Below, in pieces: positions 1 to 5,791 of a stretch of DNA of 5,929 nucleotides. Origin of the DNA: Planctomycetota bacterium. GTDB lineage: Bacteria > Planctomycetota > SZUA-567. The translations under genes and the position numbers were made by a program. The DNA is taken from positions 1 through 5,929 of the forward strand of contig JAJBTL010000145.1 of the NCBI GenBank assembly GCA_020860865.1, written 5' to 3'. The stretch's first letter is position 1. The number at the start of each line of letters is the position of its first letter. The notes beneath the pieces are model-generated. The model was given only the letters and a program-made list of their open reading frames with translations, was not told the DNA's origin and ran no database searches.

Positions 1-1
1 A

Positions 2-505
2 CGCGGGTCGGTCCGGGAAGTGGGCCGCCGCGCCGACCTCGTCGGCAAGCCGGCGGTATTCGGCACGACGGAGCGGTTACTCGCCCAATTAGGCCTCGGC
101 TCCCTGGAGGAACTGCCGCTCCGGAACGAGTTCCAGACCTTCCCCGGGATGGAACCGCCGGTGGAAATGACCCTTATCCAACCCGAAGGCGGTGACGACA
201 ACCAGGCCACCGAGACGGAAGTGGAACCGGTCAGCGCCGCCGAAGCCTTGGCCGCCGCCGGCACCGGCCGGGAAGCGGAGGAACCTGCCGCAGACGCCGC
301 GTCCGACGAGTCAAACGACGGCCAACCGATTGACGGCGAGAGCGATGCCGATGGCGATGCCGATAACGATGTCGAAGTCGATGACGTTGGCGAGGATGAG
401 GACGTCGACATCCTGGCCAGCATGGCGAACGGCGATGGCGATGGCGACGACGCGGTCGCGGACGACAGCGCCGCGCCGGACGAAGCGGAACCGGTTATCG
501 AATAG
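2..505 (+). CDS. scpB: Segregation and condensation protein B (ScpB), C-terminal part, 5' end outside window
   Basis: ScpB is the winged-helix kleisin partner of the SMC-ScpA condensin-like complex, which compacts and segregates the chromosome in the cytoplasm. The frame is open from base 2, so the gene starts upstream. The GTG at 20 is an internal Val, not a start, because the family motif already runs through it: RGSVREVGRR, then LVGKPAVFGTTERLL and LGLGSLEELP. These match the ScpB second winged helix (usually R-G-L-I-x-E-V-G-R ... G-R-P-x-x-Y-G-T-T ... F-L ... L-x-S-L-x-D-L-P). ScpB usually ends soon after this block. Here about 105 more residues follow, Ala/Glu-rich and then strongly Asp-rich with DADGDAD and GDGDGDD runs, ending in EAEPVIE and TAG. 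The tail looks disordered. scpA would be expected upstream but is not visible. Identity is fairly sure; tail function is unknown. Confidence 0.85.
   Translation, partial: RGSVREVGRRADLVGKPAVFGTTERLLAQLGLGSLEELPLRNEFQTFPGMEPPVEMTLIQPEGGDDNQATETEVEPVSAAEALAAAGTGREAEEPAADAASDESNDGQPIDGESDADGDADNDVEVDDVGEDEDVDILASMANGDGDGDDAVADDSAAPDEAEPVIE
342..450 (+). repeat. GATGGC/GATGCC-type hexamer microrepeats coding the acidic ScpB tail
   Basis: Within the scpB tail, GCGATGCC-GATGGC-GATGCC-GAT is seen at 342-364 and GGCGATGGCGATGGCGACGA at 431-450. The 6-bp period keeps the reading frame and encodes alternating Asp-Gly and Asp-Ala. Such tracts change length easily by slippage, so tail length may vary between strains (inference). 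Confidence 0.6.
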
Positions 506-618
506 TGGGTAGTTGCCTGGTCGACAGCATAGCTACAACCGACAAGGCGTCACCGTCCGGGAATTTTTGACCTCTCCGCAATTTTACTACGTCTACTACA
601 GGAAGGCCTGCGCGCACG

Positions 619-1188
619 ATGTCCCGTCCCGACGCCACCCCGTCCAGTACCGCCACGCCGGAACGCTTGTTGGAGCGTTACCAGGCCGGGGACGACGCGG
701 CGTTCGGGCAGTTGGTCAAACGGTACGAGGACAAATTGTACGGGTATCTTGTCCGCCTCACCGGCGACCCGCATCTGGCCGAGGACGTGTTTTCGGAGAC
801 ATTCGCCAAAGTGGCGAAAAGCGCCGCCTCCTTCGATGGGCGCTCGACCTTCTCCACCTGGCTTTACCGTATCGCCAGAAACACCGCCTTCGACGAACTG
901 CGCCGGCGCGGCCGGGACAATGCGGTGCAGGTCAACATCGACGATCTGGACAGCCTCAAGCGTGAAGGCGGCGAGACGCCTCTTGAAAAAATGACCCGGG
1001 AGGAACTGGGCGAGAAAATCCGCGCCGCCCTTCTCCGCCTGCCCGGCGAACAGCGCGAGGCGTTCCTCCTGAAGGAAGAGGCGGATCTCGATTTCCGGGA
1101 AATTGGCGTTGTTCTCGGCTGCGGCCGGGAGACGGCCAAGAGCCGGTTCCGCCTGGCGGTGGGGAAACTGCGGGAGTTGTTGCGATGA
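619..1188 (+). CDS. ECF-type RNA polymerase sigma factor (sigma-70 family)
   Basis: This 189-residue protein, normal ECF length, redirects RNA polymerase to a dedicated promoter set. Region 2 covers about residues 17-99: LLERYQAGDDAAFGQLVKRY, then DPHLAEDVFSETFAKV (region 2.2, core binding), then STFSTWLYRIARNTAFDELR with a following RRRGR (2.3/2.4, -10 recognition). A linker of about 30 residues leads to region 4 at about 130-189, with LPGEQREAFLLKEE and a helix-turn-helix around 156-184 (DFREIGVVLGCGRETAKSR), expected to bind the -35 element. The ATG at 619 is preceded by AGGAAGG at 600-606, a somewhat long 12-base spacing. The stop overlaps the anti-sigma start (ATGA), which indicates translational coupling. 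No clear ECF-type autoregulatory promoter was found in the 113-base gap upstream. The ECF subgroup cannot be assigned by eye. Confidence 0.93.
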   Translation: MSRPDATPSSTATPERLLERYQAGDDAAFGQLVKRYEDKLYGYLVRLTGDPHLAEDVFSETFAKVAKSAASFDGRSTFSTWLYRIARNTAFDELRRRGRDNAVQVNIDDLDSLKREGGETPLEKMTREELGEKIRAALLRLPGEQREAFLLKEEADLDFREIGVVLGCGRETAKSRFRLAVGKLRELLR

Positions 1189-3653
1189 CTGGCGACCATA
1201 TCACAGAACCCCTCGATTACCTCTACGAGGAACTGTCGCCGGAAGGCATGGCAGAGGCGCGGCGCCACCTCGCCTCATGCCCGGACTGTCGCCGCGAAAT
1301 GCGCGCCATCCGGGAGACTGTCAAACTCTATCGGGAAATGCCCCGTCCAACTGCGCCGGACCGCCTCGCCGACCGCGCCGCCGCCGCCGCCCTCGCCGGT
1401 CTGGCCCGCCCCGCCGTCGCCCAGGACGCCCGTTCCGCTCCGGCCGAAGCCGCCGCGCCGGCCTCGGACCCGGCGCCGGTCCTTTATCCGCCGCCGCCCC
1501 GGACGCCGCTGCCGTATCCCGATATGGAAAAGGAATTCGCCCGCCTGAAGGAAGAAGTGATGCGGGACGCGCCGAAAGGTCTCCGGAGCTGGCTGTTCCA
1601 CCCGGCTTGGACGGTGGCGGCGTCTGTCATTTTCCTTTGCGCCCTCCTGATGCACCTGTCCCCACGGATGCAGGCGAGCCGGACCATGGTCATCCCGGCC
1701 GCGCCGACCCGTTCGGACGAGGCGGCCAGGCAGATACGGCTGCGGGAACGCATTCCGCCGTCCGAGCCCCGGAGCGCGTCGTCGCCGCCGGCCGGCGAGC
1801 CGCCACCCATTCTCAGCGAAGCCGAAGCGATCAACCGCCTCGATCTGGAACAGCTTCTTGCCGAGGACGACGAACCGCCGCGCGGCAAATTTACCCTGAC
1901 CCGCGTCAACCCGACAGCCCTTCTCGAAGACACGCCACAAGAGGCGTCTCTCGATAAAAAGATGGATATCACCGCCACGCCCGGCGGTTGGGTGGCGTCG
2001 GGAACCGGCGCGGGGAACGTCGTGGCGTCGCCACCAGATATACCGGTGCCAGCCGCCGCCCTGTCCGTCGAGGCGCCTCAGGCGTCCACCGCCGCCGGGT
2101 CCCCGGCGCCGGCACCTAAACCGTCATTGACCGGGACCGCTCCGGCGCAACAACCACCGCGGTCGGAACCGTCCGCCGCCGGTGCCGGCCTCCACTCAGG
2201 CGGCGGTGAGGACGGTTCCACGTCGTTGACCCGGGAAACGGGCTCCACTCGCGGCGATATGTCGGCGCCGCCGCCTGCCAGTCTTGCCCCGTCGGTGACG
2301 GCATATCACGCCGCATCGCCGGTGGCACCGCCGTCCATGCCCGAAGCCGTAACGCCTCAGGGATTCAGTGCCGGAACCGCCGCCGCCTCGAGCGGCGAGG
2401 AAGCGGGACCGGTTGTATCATCGCCGTTGGCGACGGACGGCGACGCGGCGTTTGACGGGTTGATTGTCGATTGGGAAGACATGGAAAACCCGCCGCAGAT
2501 TGTTCCCCGACCGACGCCTCTCGATGTTCCGGAACGCATCCGCACCCTTGCCGCCCTTGTCGGCGTGCAGATAGCCCACCGCGAATGGGGCGATGCCTGG
2601 CGCACCGTCGCCCTGGTCGAAGCTTATGACAAACAGGCGGCGGAAAATCTCCGCTCCCTGGTCCGCACCGCCCAGGATGCCGACCGGGAGGCGGTCCCGG
2701 CCGCCACTGCCGACGGAGAGACCTCCGCCGACCAGCCGGCCGCCCTGGACAGCGGAACGGCCTCCCCCGCCGCTCCCAAGGCGGCGACCGGCGACCGGTC
2801 CACGGCGACAACCCCGGAGACATCGGAACCGGCGGACGGCCACGGCGATCAGCCGGTCCCTGATCACCCGTTACGGCCGGAAGAGGGTCGGTCCGGCAGG
2901 GAGAACGAAGTGCCCGACGCCACCGGTTCATTCTCCGATGCGACATCCGGTGCGGTCGTCGGAGCCGTCAGCTCCGGAGCGGCCGGGTCTCCGGTCCATC
3001 GGGAACCGGTTCCCGCGACGAATTCGCCTGCGGGTTCTGTGCCTGCGTCGGGGAAGCCGGGGAAGGATTCGATGTGGCAGGACGTGCCGGTTCCGGCCGT
3101 GGCACGCGGCAAGGCTTCGATGATTTCCGAAGACGAACGCGTCGTGCCGCCACCGACGCCGACGGCTCCGCCGTCCGCGTCGGTGGCGGGTGAAAATGGC
3201 GCCGCTGTGTGGTCCGGGCCGACCGGCCAAACCGTTCCGTCCGCGCCGCCACCGGTGAACGCCGGGACGCGTGTCACTCCGGTGTATTCGTCCGGGCCAG
3301 GCGGGTCGTATGTGGCTGAACCGATAATCATGCCGCCCATCGTGATGGACCCGTCCGGGAGGATGCCCCGGGTGGTTCTTCTCACCCAGGAACAGGCGGC
3401 GGAACTGCACGCGGCGGGACGGTTGCAGTACGCGGTGCCGCCGACCGTTATCCCGGCGCCGGAAGTGGCGACGGCGACCGATACGGAACCGGGGACGGCC
3501 TCGTTTCTCACGACACCGACGGGCGTAGCCGAAACTGCCCCCCTCCCGCCATCGGCGCCGACCGTTATCCCGGCACCGGAACCGAGGCAGTCAAGCCAGC
3601 CCCGGGAGAGGCCGAAGGGATTTTCGACAGACCCGTATGTGCGGGGGTATTGA
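1185..3653 (+). CDS. Very large transmembrane zinc-finger anti-sigma factor with low-complexity extracytoplasmic region
   Basis: This 822-residue protein should sequester the upstream ECF sigma factor at the membrane. The N-terminus is a ZAS-type anti-sigma domain: residues 8-52 are helical and contain H28-X3-C32-X2-C35 (HLASCPDC). A Pro/Ala-rich linker leads to a short charged helix (about 113-128) and one hydrophobic segment at about 142-158 (WTVAASVIFLCALLMHL), giving N-in, C-out topology. The remaining ~660 residues are mostly Pro/Ala/Ser/Gly/Thr-rich and probably disordered. Two less repetitive islands stand out: a helical stretch at about 447-503 (DVPERIRTLAALVGVQIAHR onward) and a block at 727-751 (MPRVVLLTQEQAAELHAAGR). 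PTVIPAPE occurs twice near the C-terminus. The start overlaps the sigma stop and has GGGAG at 1172-1176, 8 bases upstream. Typical ZAS anti-sigma factors are a few hundred residues or less, so the length is unusual. How the signal is sensed cannot be read from the sequence. Confidence 0.85.
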   Translation: MTGDHITEPLDYLYEELSPEGMAEARRHLASCPDCRREMRAIRETVKLYREMPRPTAPDRLADRAAAAALAGLARPAVAQDARSAPAEAAAPASDPAPVLYPPPPRTPLPYPDMEKEFARLKEEVMRDAPKGLRSWLFHPAWTVAASVIFLCALLMHLSPRMQASRTMVIPAAPTRSDEAARQIRLRERIPPSEPRSASSPPAGEPPPILSEAEAINRLDLEQLLAEDDEPPRGKFTLTRVNPTALLEDTPQEASLDKKMDITATPGGWVASGTGAGNVVASPPDIPVPAAALSVEAPQASTAAGSPAPAPKPSLTGTAPAQQPPRSEPSAAGAGLHSGGGEDGSTSLTRETGSTRGDMSAPPPASLAPSVTAYHAASPVAPPSMPEAVTPQGFSAGTAAASSGEEAGPVVSSPLATDGDAAFDGLIVDWEDMENPPQIVPRPTPLDVPERIRTLAALVGVQIAHREWGDAWRTVALVEAYDKQAAENLRSLVRTAQDADREAVPAATADGETSADQPAALDSGTASPAAPKAATGDRSTATTPETSEPADGHGDQPVPDHPLRPEEGRSGRENEVPDATGSFSDATSGAVVGAVSSGAAGSPVHREPVPATNSPAGSVPASGKPGKDSMWQDVPVPAVARGKASMISEDERVVPPPTPTAPPSASVAGENGAAVWSGPTGQTVPSAPPPVNAGTRVTPVYSSGPGGSYVAEPIIMPPIVMDPSGRMPRVVLLTQEQAAELHAAGRLQYAVPPTVIPAPEVATATDTEPGTASFLTTPTGVAETAPLPPSAPTVIPAPEPRQSSQPRERPKGFSTDPYVRGY
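3439..3581 (+). repeat. Two 26-bp direct repeats coding PTVIPAPE in the anti-sigma C-terminus
   Basis: Bases 3439-3464 and 3556-3581 match at 25 of 26 positions (core ACCGTTATCCCGGC, then G or A, then CCGGAA). They lie 117 bp apart, which is 39 codons, so both copies encode PTVIPAPE, at residues 753-760 and 792-799. They look like an internal duplication that kept the frame. Confidence 0.75.
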
Positions 3654-3667
3654 CGGCGGGGCGTCAA
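3650..3667 (+). terminator. Small hairpin over the anti-sigma stop codon, possible weak terminator
   Basis: TTGACG (3650-3655) pairs perfectly with CGTCAA (3662-3667) around a GCGGGG loop. The stem includes the TGA stop. No T-run follows directly (the next bases are CCCGGG), so intrinsic termination would be poor. It may instead protect the 3' end of the transcript or be chance. Confidence 0.25.
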
Positions 3668-3702
3668 CCCGGGTGCACGGCAACGCGGTTTTGGCAGTGG
3701 TA

Positions 3703-3731
3703 GTCCATTCCTGGCCGTTGTGGTCCATTCC
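3703..3731 (+). repeat. GTCCATTCC direct repeats, 20 bp period, upstream of miaB
   Basis: GTCCATTCC is exact at 3703-3711 and 3723-3731. The flanks are partly alike (GTGGTA before copy one, TTGTG before copy two; GG follows within two bases in both). A 20-bp period is close to two helical turns, so both copies would face the same side of the DNA. This fits a regulator site, but terminal repeats of a lost IS21-like insertion sequence are also possible. No transposase gene is in the window. Confidence 0.45.
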
Positions 3732-3865
3732 GGTTTTTACTTTCGATGAATCAAGTGGTGGTAACCGAATCGTCCTGCTATGTGGGATGAGAGAGTACTT
3801 TTGGTAAATCCTTTACAAAAAGTCGTGCCTGTAAAAATGAAACGCCGCCGAAGTCATCGAGCGGC

Positions 3866-3875
3866 AGGTGAGGAA
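3866..3875 (+). promoter_or_regulatory. Ribosome binding site that selects the TTG start of miaB
   Basis: AGGTGAGGAA contains GAGGAA (3870-3875), ending 6 bases before TTG at 3882. The upstream in-frame ATGs at 3780 and 3837 have no comparable purine-rich site in front of them. Confidence 0.65.
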
Positions 3876-3881
3876 CCTATT

Positions 3882-5228
3882 TTGATTCGTAAAATCCACA
3901 TTATTACCTTTGGCTGTCAGATGAACAAGCTCGATTCCGAACTTGCCGCCGAGGCCCTGGTCGACGCCGGGCATGTCGTTGTCGACGACGAGTCCGACGC
4001 CGACACCGTTGTCTTCAACACCTGTTCTGTGCGGGAACATGCCGAACAGCGCGTCCTCTCCCGCCTGGCCCAACTCCGGGGACGGCGGGAAAGCGACCCG
4101 GACTTCCGCCTCGGCATCATGGGCTGTTTTGCCGAACGCGACGGCGAGGAGCTTCTCGGCCGGCTGCCCTATCTCGATTTCGCCCTCGGCACCCGGCAGT
4201 TCCTCCGCCTCCCGGAGATACTGGCCGACCTGGACCATGGCGGCGCTGTCCGGGGCCTGTTCGGCGATGCCGATGTGGAACAGCACGGCATCGACCTGGC
4301 CCATCCCCGCCAGCGCCACAGCGGGATGCAGGGCTTTGTCTCGGTCATGCGCGGCTGCGACAACTGGTGCAGCTACTGCATTGTCCCGTCCGTCCGGGGC
4401 GGGGAAGTGAGCCGTCCGGCCGGGGAAATCGCCGCCGAGGTCAAGGCCCTCGCCCTCGCCGGGGCCAGGGAAGTCACCCTCCTTGGGCAAAACATCGACG
4501 CCTACGGCAAGCGGGACGGGACCAGCCTGGCGGCGCTTCTCCGCCGCATCGACGCGGAAGCGACGGCGGATGACGGTCTGGTCCGGCTCCGCTTCGTCAC
4601 CAGCCATCCCCGGGACATTAGCCGGGAACTGGTGGAAACGGTGGCGGCATTGCCGCGCGTCGCGTCGCATTTCCATATGCCGGCGCAGAGCGGGTCGGAT
4701 CGGATTCTCCACGCCATGGGCCGGGGCTACGATCGGGCCGGGTACGAAGCGAAGGTGGCGCTTATCTGTGACGTCATCCCGAACGCCGGCATCGCCTCGG
4801 ACTTCATTGTCGGTTTTCCCGGGGAGACCGACGACGACTATCAGGCCACCCGGCATCTGGTGGAAACGAGCAACTTCACGAACAGTTTCATTTTCAAATA
4901 CTCCCCCCGTCCCGGAACCCGGGCGGCCGAGACCATGGCGGACGACGTTCCCGACCTGGAGAAACGCCGCCGCAACAACGACCTCCTTGCCGTGCAGAAC
5001 GCCGTCAACGAAAGCCGGGGCCGGTCCCTGGTCGGTACGCGCCAGCGGGTGCTGGTGGAGGGCGTGTCCGGCCGCGACGCCCGGCGCTGGCTGGGCCGGA
5101 GCGAGGAAAATCTCATCTGCGTCTTTGAAGTTCCGGAAGGGGCGGACTGGACCGGAAAACTTCTCGACGTGGAGGTGGAACGGGCGACGGCATTGACATT
5201 GTATTGCCGGCCGCTCGGGCTGGCCTGA
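3882..5228 (+). CDS. miaB: tRNA-2-methylthio-N6-dimethylallyladenosine synthase (MiaB)
   Basis: MiaB is a radical-SAM methylthiotransferase that converts i6A37 to ms2i6A37 in tRNAs reading UNN codons, supporting reading-frame maintenance. The 448 residues have the full family layout. The N-terminal methylthiotransferase domain has three cluster cysteines: C12 (TFGCQMNKLDSE), C48 (NTCSVREHAE) and C82 (IMGCFAE). The radical-SAM motif C159-X3-C163-X2-C166 (RGCDNWCSYC) is followed by IVPSVRGGEVSRP. Other family blocks are EVTLLGQNIDAYG, TSHPRDIS, HFHMPAQSGSDRILHAMGRG, SDFIVGFPGETDDDY and FIFKYSPRPGTRAAE. A C-terminal TRAM domain (about 380-443) should bind tRNA. GCQMN, the IVP-x-x-RG-x-E-x-SRP block and the YSPRPGT block point to MiaB rather than MtaB or RimO. 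The TTG start gives MIRKIHIITFGCQMN, which fits usual MiaB N-termini. Starting at ATG 3780 would add 34 atypical basic residues. No catalytic residue is missing. Confidence 0.95.
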   Translation: MIRKIHIITFGCQMNKLDSELAAEALVDAGHVVVDDESDADTVVFNTCSVREHAEQRVLSRLAQLRGRRESDPDFRLGIMGCFAERDGEELLGRLPYLDFALGTRQFLRLPEILADLDHGGAVRGLFGDADVEQHGIDLAHPRQRHSGMQGFVSVMRGCDNWCSYCIVPSVRGGEVSRPAGEIAAEVKALALAGAREVTLLGQNIDAYGKRDGTSLAALLRRIDAEATADDGLVRLRFVTSHPRDISRELVETVAALPRVASHFHMPAQSGSDRILHAMGRGYDRAGYEAKVALICDVIPNAGIASDFIVGFPGETDDDYQATRHLVETSNFTNSFIFKYSPRPGTRAAETMADDVPDLEKRRRNNDLLAVQNAVNESRGRSLVGTRQRVLVEGVSGRDARRWLGRSEENLICVFEVPEGADWTGKLLDVEVERATALTLYCRPLGLA

Positions 5229-5330
5229 AGCGGTTGTCGTTATCTCAAGCAGTTAAAACATGAGTTTGGCCGTTAACAGGGTCTCGCCCAGTGGTATGGA
5301 ACGAAATCGCATGAGGGAGAGGGCGTGGCT

Positions 5331-5764
5331 TTATCCGTATTCACGGACCAAAATGCTTTATCCAACGGTACAAGACCTGTCGCGCGACCCGTTAAAGCAG
5401 CGCCAACGCCCCCGATATTACCGGGGCGTTGGTGATTACGGATACGGTGACGTTAACGAAGTCAGTAAAATTAACGGAGAAAGCCACTTTGCGCCCGCAT
5501 ATTTTCGCTTTACATTGCCTTAATTGGTTCAAGATCGGCTGGAATGACTAAAATAAACGGCGATAAAAGCATGTAAAGAGAAAGAAATGGTCTGTATTAA
5601 CAGTAAAAATCCGCTAATGGTTGACAAAGAAACCAGCGTGAACCCTAATCGGTTTAAACTTAACGAATAAGACTAGGAAATGCCTGTAAATAGCGCGTAG
5701 TTAACGGACAAAGTTATCAACAAAGCCGGTCGATAGGTGGTTGTCGTGGCTAAATTGTCGATAA
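5331..5764. other. Cluster of DnaA-box-like 9-mers, candidate replication origin
   Basis: Compared with TTATCCACA, the closest sites are TTATCAACA at 5714-5722 (+, one mismatch) and TTATCGACA at 5756-5764 (-, one mismatch). Weaker sites are TTATCCGTA at 5331-5339 (+, two), TTATCCAAC at 5358-5366 (+, two) and GTATCCGTA at 5437-5445 (-, three). The two on the + strand at 5331 and 5358 sit in exact 9-bp repeats GCTTTATCC (5328-5336, 5355-5363). An AT-rich tract lies between the two clusters, as an unwinding element might. No exact consensus box is present and no dnaA or dnaN gene is visible, so this remains a candidate. Confidence 0.3.
5401..5434. repeat. Strong GC-rich hairpin downstream of miaB
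   Basis: CCAACGCCCC (5403-5412) is the exact reverse complement of GGGGCGTTGG (5423-5432), with a 10-base loop CGATATTACC. One G-U and one C-G pair extend it to 12 pairs (5401-5412 with 5423-5434). It lies about 170 bases after the miaB stop. It could be a transcript 3' end, but no T-run follows on the + strand; on the - strand only CTGCTTTAAC follows, a poor T-tract. A structured RNA or protein-binding cruciform is also possible. Confidence 0.6.
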
Positions 5765-5765
5765 C
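5713..5765. repeat. Imperfect inverted repeat carrying both best DnaA-like boxes
   Basis: GTTATCAACA (5713-5722) faces TGTCGATAAC (5756-5765), complementary at 9 of 10 positions. AGCC (5724-5727) faces GGCT (5748-5751) inside it. The two near-consensus TTATC(A/G)ACA boxes form the arms, so this may be a paired binding site for a dimer or two DnaA molecules rather than an RNA hairpin. Confidence 0.5.
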
Positions 5766-5767
5766 CA

Positions 5768-5791
5768 GTTAACAAACCCGTTAACAAGCCG
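5768..5791 (+). repeat. 12-bp tandem repeat GTTAACAARCCS, iteron-like
   Basis: GTTAACAAACCC (5768-5779) is followed directly by GTTAACAAGCCG (5780-5791), 10 of 12 identical. A related string AACAAAGCCGGT lies at 5719-5730, next to the first DnaA-like box, compared with AACAAGCCGGT at 5783-5793. Two copies are few for a plasmid-type iteron array. Confidence 0.55.

Noticed and set aside
20..22. GTG as start of scpB
   Set aside because: The ScpB motif RGSVREVGRR extends upstream of this codon to the window edge, so it is an internal Val.
559..595. Autoregulatory ECF promoter before the sigma gene (GGAATT at 560-565, CGTC at 590-593) or a sigma-70 promoter (TTGACC at 567-572)
   Set aside because: The ECF-like elements are 24 bases apart, longer than the usual ~16, and no TATAAT-like box lies 16-18 bases after TTGACC.
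2864..3667. 267-codon open frame on the - strand opposite the anti-sigma tail
   Set aside because: Long antisense frames are expected opposite GC-rich, codon-biased genes. It lies fully across the anti-sigma gene, is Gly/Ala/Thr-rich without a domain, and the + frame has clear anti-sigma architecture.
3813..4856. 347-codon open frame on the - strand opposite miaB
   Set aside because: Shadow of miaB, whose + strand frame carries every family motif and all six cluster cysteines.
5391..5460. Integron attC-like site (GTTRRRY/RYYYAAC cores near the hairpin)
   Set aside because: GTTAAAG and GTTAACG do not fit the core consensus, and the hairpin lacks the paired simple sites of attC.
5260..5523. 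87-codon open frame on the + strand starting at ATG 5260
   Set aside because: No ribosome binding site (CAGTTAAAAC precedes it), no recognisable domain, composition like translated noncoding DNA, and it includes the perfect GC hairpin and several repeat motifs. Kept as noncoding, though a small unknown protein cannot be fully excluded.
5526..5545. tRNA T-loop-like GGTTCAAGATC
   Set aside because: No 5-bp T stem flanks it and no anticodon or acceptor stem could be built around it.
5621..5649. Sigma-70 promoter with TTGACA at 5621-5626
   Set aside because: The -35 is perfect, but the -10 at 17-base spacing is CCTAAT, missing the two most important first positions, and no gene starts close downstream.
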